64,000 nucleotides of DNA from Vespa crabro (taxonomy: Eukaryota; Arthropoda; Insecta; Hymenoptera; Vespidae): the NCBI RefSeq assembly GCF_910589235.1, contig NC_060959.1, positions 4,366,263 through 4,430,262 of the forward strand, read 5' to 3'. Below are positions 1-12,077 of the stretch, in pieces. A program made the translations under genes and the position numbers. Every line of letters begins with the position of its first letter. Positions within the stretch are counted from its first letter, which is position 1. The notes under the pieces are model-generated. The model was not told where the DNA came from and searched no databases. It worked only from the letters and a program-made list of their open reading frames with translations.

Positions 1-1175
1 CTAGGGAATCAATACTATCCCTTTTCGAAGGTCGATAGGGAAGTGAAAATGAGGAGATCTCATTCAGGATCTATTCTTAACATACTTCAAAATAATTGAT
101 ATATATTGCGTCCGAAAAGAATTATAAAGGAAATAACGAATATTCGGTTAAATTTCGTTAAATTATCGGACAAGTTAGAATAATCGGACAATTTAAAATG
201 AGCAATACATAAAATAAATTCCTCATTTATTGTAAGCATTTTATAAAAACAATTATTATAGCGTTAGAAAAAAAGATAAAAGTGCAATAAATTTAAAAAT
301 ATTATAAAAAATTTTTTAAAAGTTTTTAGCAATATTTAGAGTTATTTAGAAATTAGAATAATATATGATTGCATTTATAAATTTGAATGTTCCTTTCATG
401 TTAAATTTGTACAGTTGAATAAGCATTAATATATCTATTTTATGATAAAAATATTCATATATAATATGTACATTTTAATGTAGTTTAATGCATAAAAAAT
501 TCGTTTTAAGGTATACAATAAATGAAATATTGTTCGATGTAATATTTTTTCTTTTTTTTTTCCTTATTTAAAATAAATATATTTATTTAACGTTAAATAC
601 TTTATTTCTTTTGTTTTTTTTTCTTTTTTAATGAAAAAATTATTCGTTTTAAAGCTCAAAAGTATTTACTTTTAACGCTTATATATTTTTTTTCTAATAA
701 TTCCCTATTAAACTGTAGTAATTTTTATATAGAAATGTATGTTCGATAGGATAGCGAGCGTAAAGGTAAGAAAGATTCGGTTGGTGAACTAAAACCACAA
801 GTGTTTCCCTATATCACCTCGTGGTCATTTATGTGAAAGGCAAAATCGATCGATGCGCTCTAAGGCAAAACTCTCCCTCGTTTAGTAAAAGCCGACCCGG
901 TTGAAATGATCGCGTGCATTAAATGTATAGCACGAGTTTAATTGTCCATAGAATCACCACCCTCCTTGCTGTGTTCTCATTAACGTCCAACAATCTCCTC
1001 TCTTTTTCTCACATACCGTATATTCATCAGTAACCATATATCTATTCGAATAAATTGATATTTGACGGTAGACTGGCGTAAATGAAAATCGTTTCTGTTC
1101 GATTATAACTTATTGACCCTACTTATTAATTTTTTTCTTCTTCTTTTTTCTTTTTTTTTTTTCTTAATAGTGAAA
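1..1175. other. AT-rich flank, no gene recognised
   Basis: No open reading frame or RNA gene is convincing here. Most of it is A/T-rich with T runs. About 740-1000 is less AT-rich and more complex than its surroundings, and includes an AACCACA Runt-type heptamer near 791. It could be a regulatory element or an unrecognised exon of a gene outside the window. This is inference from composition only. Confidence 0.4.
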
Positions 1176-1640
1176 TCAATTGAAATTCATGACTATAAGA
1201 GTATTTAATTGGGCATTTGATTTTTCCTTTATATTCACTTTTAATTTATCAATCTTTATTGCCTTCTTTTTTTTTTCTTCTAATATTTTTGATATTCGAA
1301 TATCAATAGAAATTCGTAAGTATTTTGGTTTGCGTTTATTTTGGGGATTTTAGCTTATAGATATTTACTATGTTTTCTATTTTTCTTTTCTTTATGTTTT
1401 GCATAATTGAGTTAATTAAAATTCATTATTATGAAAGCTTTTGATTTTCGTTTATGTTTAATTTTAGTCGATCAATCTTTACTATGTTCTTCTTTCTTTT
1501 TTTTTTCTTTTTCTTATGTTTCTAAAATCCTTGTCAATTGAAATTTATTATCATCCGAGATCCTTTAAATTTTTATTTTTCTTACCTTTCATTTCTTTTT
1601 CTATTCTATTTTTCCTTCTTTTTTTTCTTTTTAATATTTA
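1176..1640. repeat. Diverged AT-rich tandem array, four units of about 110-127 bp
   Basis: A recurring core (TCAATTGAAATTCAT and variants), followed by a T-rich segment and a pyrimidine run, starts at 1176, 1303, 1412 and 1534. The spacings are 127, 109 and 122 bp. Units are clearly related but decayed. The array sits immediately 3' of the stop codon of the minus-strand F-box gene, so it probably forms its 3' UTR or 3' flank. Confidence 0.6.
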
Positions 1641-1652
1641 ATTATACATTTC

Positions 1653-2625
1653 TCAACCAGTAGCCTTATTGATCATAGATATAAGATGCACATTCCTTTT
1701 CCCATCCTCTGTAATATCAATCGAAATTGCATATTTGGAAGAGTAACGTATCCTTATCGTTCGAAAAGCCGCTTTTCGGTTAATCGAGTAGTGTAATTGA
1801 GCATGTTTATTCCACGGAAGAAAGCACATATTAATGTAAGAATTCAAACGATTGTCGTAAATTTGTTGAGCATTTTGGATGAAAGTAATAAATTGCGAAT
1901 GCCTTGTTGGTAAAGACGCGCATTTTAGCCTTAAGCCAACGTCTCCGAGTAATTTGTAAAATTTTCTCCCGCGGAAAGGACTACCAAGAATCTCGATGGT
2001 GTTCAGTCGTCGACATTTCTCTAATATGCGTGTCAGATAATGCGAACGGAGATAGAACTTTGAAGTCGAACCTGAAAATAATTTAAATATTCAATATACA
2101 AATTATATCATATTTTTTTCTTATTTGTAATATTTTTTCTTTTTTGTAATCATTTAAAAGAAAGACTAATAAGAATAAAGGAAAAATTAAAAGAAGAATA
2201 TAATGACTATATTAAAACTATGACATCGTAATATAATATTATATCTAATTTATTATATGTATAATAAATTCATAAGTAAAATTTATACAGTATAATATTA
2301 TAGTATATATAAGATTGTTATTCTTTTATATATGTGTATATATGTATATATATAAGGGAGAGTAAACTATTATACATAACATTTAATATAATACTCTATA
2401 ATATGATATATTTTATTTAGTAATATTTATTATATAATAAATTAAATATAATTATTAAATAAAGAACTAGAATTTTATATATATATATTTCTATTATTAG
2501 ATATTCTATTATATAATATTATATGTTTGTAGTTTTATATATAATTTGTTAAATTCACAAATAATTTTTTAAAATTAGTTTCTTTAATTATTTTAGAAAA
2601 ATTTATTAAACTTATTAAATAAGTG

Positions 2626-2715
<90 letters not shown>

Positions 2716-3094
2716 TATATCTGATATTATTTATAATAAGAAATCGGAAACGCTACTGAAAGATATAAATGATCGATTTTACTTGCGAACATTCTCTTCT
2801 TAAAAGTTCGTTTAACACGTATTAAATCAAAGTATCTCATCCATTTCGAGGATAAATAGAGATCAAACTGAAATCTACTTATTTTCTTCAAAGACGAAAA
2901 AAATGGAACGAAATTTATGTGGCTCACGTATCATTAAAGAAAGATCACGAGAATGTTGCAAAACTTCTTCCCGTTTGACATTGTGCCAAAAACGGGTTCC
3001 GTCTTTCTCTTTCATCGTTTGTACTACTTTTGAAGATAGGTGTATATTGATAAAGGGAAGGTTACGTAAAAAAAAGAAAAAAGAAAAGAGAGAG

Positions 3095-3160
<66 letters not shown>

Positions 3161-5579
3161 AAAAATAAAAGTTAACACTTTGCTGACCTGTTTCGTTGCC
3201 ATATTGAAGAAAAAAGGGACAAAATTGGATGGTAGTGGGGGAAAGTAATAGTAGTGCATATACAGGGTGAATCAATAACCATTACTATCTCAAATATCAT
3301 CGTTATTTTTGTTTTTATAGAGAAAAAAAAACTGAAGACAAAGTTACGCTATTTCAAAAGGTACATCTAATGATGGAAAGAATTTTTTTACAAGATTATT
3401 TCATGGTTATCGGTTCTTCTTATTTATGTATATATATAAACGGAATCTCATGAATGTTTGATTCTACGGATTGATTCCTCGTGCTATTCTTAAAAAAAAA
3501 AAAGAAAAAAGAAAAAGAAAGTATTGGAGTACAACGTCAAAGAATGATTAATACACGAGATATTTTGGGAAAAAACCATATCTTTTTTTTTTTTCCTTTT
3601 TTTCTATATTAAAGACAGAAAAAATGTAAGAGGAAAACGATTTATTATGTATTCATGATCATATTTTTTTCTCGCAATTGCACACGTACATGCATTATTG
3701 CATTTGTACCGTATTTGATATGGTAATAGTTATCGACTTGTTTTGTATATATGTATTACATATATACCACATATGTAGAGTGTTCGTAAGTGGAAGGGTC
3801 ACCAATGAAGTGTGACAGAAACGCGACGACATTATCATAAGAGATAATTCATATCACGTGACGCAAGTGACGTAGATGTAAAGCGGCAGTGGGGGTTAAA
3901 CTGACGTCATGTATTCCCTTGCGAGGGTAATTCTGGCGGGGCAACAACGACACTGACCGGTCACGAATTAATTCGTATTCCTATGTCCGAACTTTGCTAA
4001 CCAGTAACGATTTAATTCATCTTTTCACTAACAAAGGTTTATAACAGTTTTCAAACTTGAAAATGATATATATATCTAAATGTAGCGTTCTATAGATCGT
4101 ACTTTTAATTTCTTTAGTTTAGTTCGTGTTATCTTAGTTTAAGTTGAAGTTCTAAGAAATTTACATATGCAAGATAAGCCGTGGCACTTCACCGCACGTC
4201 TCTTATTTCAACCCTTTTTATTTTTCCTCTTTCCTTAAAGTCTTATCACTGATCTATTTAATCGGTATCTCCAGATAATTGGCGTGCCATTCTTCTTACT
4301 TTTTCTATTCACATTTTGCTATATTAGATAAGTTTTAAACAAAAAAAAAAAGAAAGGAAAAGAAAATGAATGACGCATCCGACGTAGTAAAAAGAACATT
4401 TGAATGAATTATGTGGAAACACTTGGTCGGATTGTTTGAGTGACTTTGAGATATAGTAAACAGCTGGAAGATGATACTTCGTAGGAGGATAGAAATGACT
4501 TTGACATTAAATCAGATCGTCACGAAGGCAAAAAAGAAATATGATAATATTCAACAGTGAAATTGATTTTGAAGAAGAATAATGAAGGAAAAATGATATT
4601 TTACCAAACTTGTAGAATTATATACATAATTCTGATGTAATTGTTCAATTTTGAAATCAACGAAGTATAAGTGAAATAATTAACTTACTTTTTGATAATA
4701 ATTTCTTTGGTCTAATTACTTCTCAAATGAATTTATATCATTAACAAATGAAAATGTGTCAGATAATCTTTGTTTAAAATTTCATCATGGAGGAAAGTTA
4801 CCAATCGAGATACAAAGAAGTTTTTAGGTTTACTTGGGATAAACAAAAAAGTCAAAATGGAAAGATTACTGGTTAACTGATGCTTTGTTCGAAGCACGAA
4901 AATTTTCTAAAACCAAGATTGGTATGAGATTCGATCAAATTCTTACATTCTTTCATCTTAAAGATAATTCACACGTTACATGTAATAGAGACAGACTTCA
5001 CAAAGTCAATAATGATATTATGGAGAAGACTTCAAAATTGATATAATCAAATAAAAATAATAAAATATGGGATTTTATTGAGAATGCTTTGTAAAATTGA
5101 GATCGGTTACATTTGCAACTCCGAAATTTATTCAGACGAAGGCAAAATGTTAGAAGACACTGTTATCTGTTTTACGGTCTTCTCTTAATTTTTGTTATTT
5201 TTACCAAAGTAATTAATAAAAAAGCGCCTAAAATAATTATTACCATGGTTTAGATATTATGGAAAAATAAAACAATAGGTTCGAGTATATCAATATTTAG
5301 CGAAAACTTATATATTAAATAAGAAGTATAAAATGGTATAAAAAAGATGGCATTATTTTTTATCAATTGTTCCAACATGTATGTAGTTACATGTTATAAA
5401 GTACATCGTACCGGAAAAAATTATAAATAAATATTATAATTATTAAATATGTAATAAGTTACATATAAATTGAATAATGCATTAACAAAAGTATGTTGAA
5501 ATTTTATTTAAAAATTCTTATTTTATATTCAACTGCAGAAAAAGAAAAATAGTCGGTTGCATGGAGAATTATTATTTTT

Positions 5580-5643
<64 letters not shown>

Positions 5644-6402
5644 GAAATAATTGGTCAGCAAAATGTTATGTCAAAGAATATAGGAACGAAACAGGTTTAC
5701 TGAATTCGAGCCAAACAATGAACGTTGAATTCTTAATCAGAAAGAGACGATTCCGTTGAACGTACCTGTACAATTGTAGACATAAAGCTTCTCAAGATTT
5801 TTATTCGTCAGCGAAATCTGTTTTAGAATCTTGTCGCTGTCCTTTCTGTGATTGATCGTTAATTCCTTTAGGAACGGCATGTTTCTTAGCTTCCCAATTA
5901 TTTTGGACGTGTTCTCGTTACAGTTCGTCACCTACGGTACGGATATACACGTTCTTGCCATATTCTTTCGACGCTGTTAACCGATCGATCGATCATAAAT
6001 ATATATTCTATAGTCTCTTAAGGGTTGATACCAATTTTTTGTTTCTTGGGTTAAAAAGAAAAAAAAAAAGAAAAAAAAATATAAAAATTTGTTATTCTCT
6101 TTTGAAAGGCGAACGAATGTTCATGAGATTTTATTTTAAACGTTAAATAAGAAATGGCCTACTTTACGTAATGAAAATTGCTTTCTTTCATATTTTTAGA
6201 CTATTTAAAAAGTCATCTCTTTATCTTTTAATGTAAATTTTTTTTTCTTTTTTGAAGATTTCAAAAGAAAAAATATTATACTAGTTCAGTAAATGTTTAA
6301 GCATGAATATGGACAAAATTATATTATTATAATGTTTTTTTAAATTTTACCTATAGTTAGATTTTTAATTTGTTTAACTTATATGTGTATACTTATACAT
6401 GA

Positions 6403-6434
<32 letters not shown>

Positions 6435-7918
6435 AATATTATATTATATACATACCTATATATGAGCCGATAAGTTTTCAGAGTTAGTTCAATAATTTAA
6501 CCGTTTATTTTGAAAGTGGCCTAACTCCATTTATACTTAAATCAATGAATGAAAATGAAAATTTTAAAGTCCTGAATTTATTACCACGTCGGAGTAGACC
6601 AAGAAAATTCGAAAATATTGTATTGACACCACTGTATAAAAATATAAGACAAATTACAACAGCAAAATTCAAGGACATAATTGATCTATTACGATGTATA
6701 CCACCGGAACATCATGATTTCTTCAAATCCCTTTCACACACACAAAATCTAGATGAGTAGTAAATTGTTTTGTAATAAATTTATGTTTGTAATTTTGTAC
6801 GTTATGTAGTTAAAAAATGTTTTGAATCGCATAAATTATGTTTTCGAAGTGTTTTAAAGATATGTAAAATAAATTGAGTATTGTTTTTTTTTTCAATTTG
6901 AAGCATCTTAAATTGTGTTGAATGGACTTGGGCACCTTCAAATTTTATAATGAATCTGATTGTTAATTTTGAAAGTGGCCTAACTCCATTCTTGATAAGA
7001 AAACGCATATTATTCACTTAATAATCGCCACTATTTTAATAGGAACTATAAATTTAACACTCTTAGATACACTTAAGTAGTATGACTCATTAGTATCCTA
7101 TACGTATATTTTTAAATTCATTGAAACGCAAACCCTTAAATATCTCGATTTGAAGATAAATGGAGTTAGGCCACTTTCAAAATAAACGGCTCATATATAA
7201 ACATATATGTATATAGTATATAATATAGTTATAATGTACTATTATAGTATAATATATTAGTATAATATAACAGTTTAGTATAATATTACAATGATACCGT
7301 AATTTATATAGTATATTATACTTAATAAATGAAAAATTATCTTGATATGAGCTAAATTAGAAATATTAGCTAAATAAAGAAATAAATGAATAGAAAAAAA
7401 TGAAATAATAAAACTTAAAAGATAGACAAGAATGAGCTTGTGACTTAAAAGTTGCATGACAACGTTGCATGATTAATAGATTTTAATTTTGCCATCATAT
7501 GCACTAAAGGGTTAAAGATTCGATTACATTAACCAGTTATGTAGCAAAAAAAAAGAAAGAAAGTTAGTCGCGTGTTTCGCGATCTTATCGTTGACGAAAA
7601 TTTCGTTCGAAAGCCGATGGGACGTGCACCTTAGTAATATATTATAATAATCACCTCGTACGTGCGCCAAACCACGGGATCTTGCATGATACCTTCGAAG
7701 TACTTAGACACGCGACCCATATTGGAAAGGTCTTTCTGGGATAGGTATGATAGAATTTGTAGAATGAGTTCAACGGGAATGGATTCGATGTTTGCGGGTT
7801 TGTTGTTGTTGTTGTAAGATGACGAAGATGAAGACGAGGATGACGAACATCCGCAATGCCTAACGACTTTGGCACGTTTCCCAACGTTCTCCTTTTCGTT
7901 GATCGCGACCTTGTCCAT
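1653..7918 (-). CDS. F-box/LRR-type protein, three coding exons
   Basis: Likely substrate-recognition subunit of an SCF-type ubiquitin ligase. Coding exons on the minus strand are 7918-7655, 5931-5766 and 2071-1653, giving 282 residues. Junctions are in frame with GT-AG ends (phase 0, then phase 1). The N-terminus carries a run of ten serines (25-34) and four asparagines (36-39). The F-box follows at about 44-88, starting IESIPVELILQILSYL. Exon 2 holds leucine-rich segments such as LKELTI and LEKLYVYNC. Exon 3 continues with ILEKCRRLNTIEIL and ends without a known domain. The start at 7918 is the first in-frame ATG before the F-box. The intron of about 3.7 kb holds a piggyBac relic and the 1.7 kb intron an inverted-repeat element. 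The F-box call is firm; the link to the last exon rests on phase and LRR-like content, and short exons could have been missed. Substrate unknown. Confidence 0.72.
2630..2711. repeat. (TA)n microsatellite
   Basis: About 80 bp of uninterrupted TA in the second intron of the F-box gene. Confidence 0.95.
3100..3157. repeat. (GA)n microsatellite
   Basis: Uninterrupted GA on the plus strand in the second intron of the F-box gene, preceded by an A/G-rich stretch from about 3069. Apparent Arg/Glu or Leu/Ser reading frames across it are artefacts of the repeat. Confidence 0.95.
3854..3909. promoter_or_regulatory. Candidate intronic regulatory cluster (E-box, CRE)
   Basis: TCACGTGA (3854-3861), TGACGTA (3868-3874) and the full palindromic CRE TGACGTCA (3902-3909) lie within 56 bp. 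The surrounding block (about 3780-3990) is less AT-rich than its flanks, inside the long intron of the F-box gene. These match bHLH (CACGTG) and CREB/ATF consensus sites. Activity is inferred. Confidence 0.4.
4823..5190 (+). pseudogene. piggyBac-type transposase relic
   Basis: Broken reading frames resemble the middle of piggyBac (DDE_Tnp_1_7) transposases. A KDYWLTDALF block starts at 4861, followed by MRFDQILTFFHLKDNS and NRDRLHKVNND, then a stop. From about 5070 a second block reads YGILLRMLCKIEIGYICNSE and IYSDEGK. A frameshift separates GLLGINKKVKM from KDYW. The order matches the family: the YWSTDPLF-like motif, the FLHF-like motif, then the segment after the first catalytic Asp. No complete DDD triad, terminal repeats or TTAA duplication was seen. 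It is an old dead copy inside the F-box gene intron. Confidence 0.65.
5582..5641. repeat. (TA)n microsatellite
   Basis: About 60 bp of TA, some 125 bp from the second F-box coding exon. Confidence 0.95.
6464..7192. mobile_element. DNA transposon remnant with ~40-bp terminal inverted repeats
   Basis: The right end, read on the minus strand, starts GAGCCGTTTATTTTGAAAG and continues GTGGCCTAACTCCATTTAT. The left end carries the same sequence, but 34 bp (about 6470-6503) split its first six bases from the rest. A further copy of the repeat core lies inside at about 6966-6993 in left-end orientation. TA-rich flanks hide any target duplication. A short plus-strand frame (6545-6760, 71 residues, with RSRPRKFENIVLTPLY and CIPPEHHDFFKSL) looks like the C-terminal tail of a transposase, but I cannot assign the superfamily. 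It lies in the first intron of the F-box gene. Confidence 0.65.
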
Positions 7919-9090
7919 CCTCCTTGTATTTCCATTTCATTGAACACGTCAATGCGCCGTTTCCTCCACTGGCTCATATCGTATGACCGATATCGATGTA
8001 GTCAATCCTTTTTCTTTCGGATTTCACGTACGTTAATTTGACATAACCATGAAACTTAGAATTTGGACATTTTTTAACTTTCAAAGCATCATTTCACTTT
8101 TGTTTTAGATATTATATTCTTATATATATGAACGTGTCCATGTATGTATTTATAAATGTGCGCGTGTGTACGCGTTTTCGCTGTGTGTGCGCGCGCACGT
8201 GTGTGTGTGTGTTACGACACACAAGGTGATTATAAATTAAGGAATATTTGAATATTTTGTTTGTTAGGATTATTTTGTTTGTTAGGATTAAGGAATATTT
8301 GAATATTTTATTAAGAAAAGTTTCATGATTTCACGTGTCAAATATTTTAAGAGTATGAAATACAATACTCGATTTCTGGTTAAACCGGAAGTATAATAAT
8401 GTCCCGTTTATCTCGAATCGTTAAAATATCTCGTTAGACTGAACCTACTAAAACAATTATTTTTATAGATTTTTTTAGTATAAAAAAACATCAACTGGTG
8501 CCAATTTTTTTTGCAGATCAAGTAGTGGGAGGAATTTTAATTTTTTTTTATCTCATAGTTCAAAGGCATCTATTGAAACTAGAATTCTTTTATTATTATA
8601 AAATATTATAGATCATATTATAAATTTATGAGTTCCTACAATTATGCGTCACTGGTTGCTAACTGTTAGGAAGCACATTGTAAAAATAAGACTGAACTTC
8701 TTATGAAATAAATATCGATTACTTAGATTGGTAATTTGAGAATCATAAAAGGAGATAAGAAATTCGTTCTATCTTTACAGTAACATTATTGTATTATATT
8801 GTATTATATTAAATTATATTGTATTATATTATAGCAAAATTTATATGATAAAGTAAATATTTGTGTAATTATGAAATGTATCAATGTAATTACTATGTAT
8901 TACTAATAAAAATGAAAATAAAAATATTTAACATAAAAAGAAATCCAATGTGTTCTTCATTAAATTCTATCATCATTCTCCTAATCCAAAACATTGGTCT
9001 TCCTATTTTATATTCTGGAGAAGCCGAAAATTTTTCCCGCATATCGACTTTAACATGAAATACACGCGAAATTATACAACATTCTCATGT
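7919..9090. other. 5' flank of the F-box gene; no further gene seen
   Basis: Holds the presumed promoter of the minus-strand F-box gene (about 7920-8100), then AT-rich DNA. About 8155-8215 is an alternating purine-pyrimidine stretch (GTGTGTGCGCGCGCACGTG core) with Z-DNA potential. Around 8237-8315 two short duplicated segments (AAGGAATATTTGAATATTT and TTTGTTTGTTAGGATT) are interleaved. Frames here look random. Confidence 0.5.
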
Positions 9091-9510
9091 CATGTGATCC
9101 TGATACAAAACTCAATTTGCGGAGAATTTTGCCACTTCGTTCAAAATTAGAATTTCTGAACAGGAGAACATAACTTATCTGGAGATGGCATGATTTCTCG
9201 TGCCACTTCTTTACACATCATGTGATCCTGATACAAAACTCGATTTGCGGGAGATTTTGCCGCTTCGTTCAAAATTAGAATTTCTGAACAGGAGAACGTA
9301 ACTTACTTGGAGGTAGCATGATTTTTTGACTCACCTCTTCACATATCATATGATCCTTATACAAAACTCAATTTGCGGGGAATTTTGCCACTTCGTTCAA
9401 AATTAGAATTTCTGAACAGGAGAACGTAACTTACTTGGAGGTAGCATGATTTCTTGAGCTACCTTTTCCTACGTCATGTGATCCTGATACGAAACTTGAT
9501 TTGCGAGAAC
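9091..9510. repeat. 128-bp minisatellite, three full units plus a partial one
   Basis: Units start with CATGTGATCCTGATACAAAA or close variants at 9091, 9219, 9347 and 9475, exactly 128 bp apart. They share internal segments such as CTTCGTTCAAAATTAGAATT. The fourth unit loses similarity after about 35-60 bp. Units differ at a few per cent of positions, so the array is much younger than the other tandem arrays in this window. Confidence 0.92.
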
Positions 9511-10270
9511 ATCTTTTGCTTTGTCCAGAATTTGAAAATGGTGAACTAATTTTTTAGATAAGGATAATAATGGTAGTTTTTAATAGAGAACACATTGGAT
9601 TTCATTATATTTTAAACATTTTTATTGTTAATATATGATAAATATACTATGTTTTTTAATTTATAATTATATAATTTTATATACAATCTATAATTTATAA
9701 TCGTATAAATATTTTCTTTATCATATAAATTGCTTTCTAATATAATAAAATATAATGCAATACAATACAATATTATTTTTTAACTAATACCTATCAAATT
9801 GTGGGAAGTATAATATGTAGTTCCAATTACAAAAATGAATTTGGCTTTGAAATTTCACTACACCATTTGACCTGTAACATAAAAATTGACATCGTATGAT
9901 GTATCTTTTCTTAGCAATAAAATCAGTAAAATTGTTTCTATAGATTCAATCTCTTATAAGATATTTCAATTTTTCAATATAAATGGGACACACACTCTCT
10001 CTCTCTCACTCAATCATTCACTCACTCAATCATTCACTCACTCACTCTTTTTCTCCGCGCTCGTGTGTATGTGTGTGTTACAAATGCATAATTTTTGCGG
10101 TTGATCGAATATATTAAACGGCTTTCTCCCTTTTCCATCTTATGTAAATGATGAATTACAATCGCATAATCACGATAGTGACTCACACACCGTCCATTCG
10201 TCGCCACCTGTTTTTATGTTCTGCGTGATGACCAAGGATACCATAATGCAACATGCAGATTTTTTCGTTA

Positions 10271-10313
10271 ATTAAAGAAAATGTGATATGAATCATATCA
10301 CATTTTCTTTAAT
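10271..10313. repeat. 43-bp perfect palindrome (21-bp arms, 1-nt spacer)
   Basis: The left arm ATTAAAGAAAATGTGATATG plus one A is followed by a single A and its exact reverse complement. As RNA it would form a 21-bp hairpin with almost no loop, unlike a microRNA precursor. The perfect symmetry implies recent origin or correction. Confidence 0.9.
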
Positions 10314-10995
10314 GTGATGATTCATAAGACATTTCATTGAAAAAAAAAAAAAAAGAAAGAAAGAAACAAATTGATCGATTTAGTTTTCTATGAACATTTT
10401 TAAATGTCTTGCCCCTTTCCTGAAATTCTCTTTCCGCTCTCTATCTCTTTCTTTTACTTTTTCCTCTTCCCCCCTCTTTCTTTCTCTATTTCACACATAC
10501 ATCTTTCTTTGTTTCTTTCTTTCATTTTTTTTTATTCTCCAAACGATCATTAAAACTAAAGTGTAGGAAGTCAGACTTTACATAAGTACGACCTTTCGTG
10601 ATGCGTTTTCGTGCTAAACTTTCTAAAGCCCGAAAACCTTTACCTGATGCAATGACATTTCAAATGCGAAGCTCGAAATACGGATACGACGCTTTTATTC
10701 GTATTCTCGTATGTCATTGGTTTTCTCCGACATATCTGTATCCATTAATCCTTTGATTCGTACGCGACAAGTCGATTTGCCGTCTAAAAGCGTAGGCACG
10801 TATCACGTTTATATCCAGAACATCATTAACATTCCAATATAAGGAAGGTAAGGCGTGCGATAATATAGTAGGAAATCAATGTCATATAGTATCTATATAT
10901 ATAATACATACGTATATATACATATATATTTGTGCGCGGTTTGTATTATATTTGTATATATATGTATGTATATTTGGAGTGTATATATATGAATA

Positions 10996-10998
10996 TTA

Positions 10999-11047
<49 letters not shown>
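10996..11047. repeat. (TA)n microsatellite
   Basis: About 50 bp of TA, within a broader TA/TG-rich zone from about 10885. Confidence 0.95.
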
Positions 11048-11049
<2 letters not shown>

Positions 11050-12022
11050 TCATAAGCGCGCGAATGCTTAGAATAATAAGTTCGATTATTCTACTCTTCT
11101 AGTACATAAGTTTTAAAGCTTACACATATAATACAATAATGTCTTGTCAATTCAAGGTAGAGTCTATTTCCCTTACTTTTGGCCTTACAAACTTTACTTC
11201 ATATATAATTCGATCTTCGGTGTAATGAATATGTTCTATAAATGGACAAGCCTCGATAAATAAATTCGTTTTGAGCAAATGAAATTATGACGAAATGTCT
11301 TTTTTCCCCCTTCTGTTCTTTATTTCTTTCTTTTCTATTTTTAATACAAAATAATCTAAAAGAACAAGTTTTTACCCGTCACATCGATGAAAAATTATAA
11401 CGAGGTGAAGCCTTAGGATCTTTAAGGACTGGCTTATATATGTACGACGACGTAAGAAAAACACCCTGACATAATTTGGCTGATCTATATTACAAGATCG
11501 TCGACGTACACGTCGATCGATATCAGTTATGTAAATCATAATAATTCACAAAATATAGAACAAATAAGTACAAAGCATCGAAAAGAATGTAGTACTAGTC
11601 TAAGATATGTCCCGTCGAAATATCTTTTAATTGAAAGTAAATTTGATATTTTTTTATTATCTAATATAGAAAATGGAAGATATAAAATAGGCTATATATA
11701 GGACATATATATATATATATATTCTATACATTTATTGTAAATACAGTATGTCTACTTCAAATATATAGACGGGATTATTTTTCTAAATATTAAAGATGCA
11801 AAATATGTTTCAAAAAAATGTTGCATGGGGACACATAATAGTGATAATTATTTGATTATATAATAATGTTGGAGAGTATCGCTAAGGTCAAGTTAAAATT
11901 TTTTGACTTGACCCTGTATTCTTTATTATATTTTCTTTCTTATTAATGATATCGTACAGTTTTTAAAATATTACTTTTGGTATTTTTGGATTTTTTATTT
12001 ACAGACTTTTTCTGAAGATGTC

Positions 12023-12077
12023 AGATGTAACCCTAGACGAAACCCCAGATGCAACCCTAGATGAAACCTAAGATGCA
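12023..12077. repeat. Short minisatellite, 23-24 bp unit, about 2.5 copies
   Basis: AGATGTAACCCTAGACGAAA recurs as AGATGCAACCCTAGATGAAA and then AGATGCAATG. It lies just upstream of the first recognised TTLL5 coding exon. Confidence 0.75.

Noticed and set aside
2727..2927. Minus-strand 66-codon frame between F-box exons
   Set aside because: It looks somewhat coding, but no acceptor gives a phase that joins exon 2 without a stop, and exon 2 joins 2071 directly in frame.
3024..3275. Ser/Leu-rich and Arg/Glu-rich open frames on both strands
   Set aside because: They are translations of a (GA)n/(CT)n microsatellite.
10271..10313. microRNA hairpin
   Set aside because: The loop would be one base, which is incompatible with a Dicer-type precursor.
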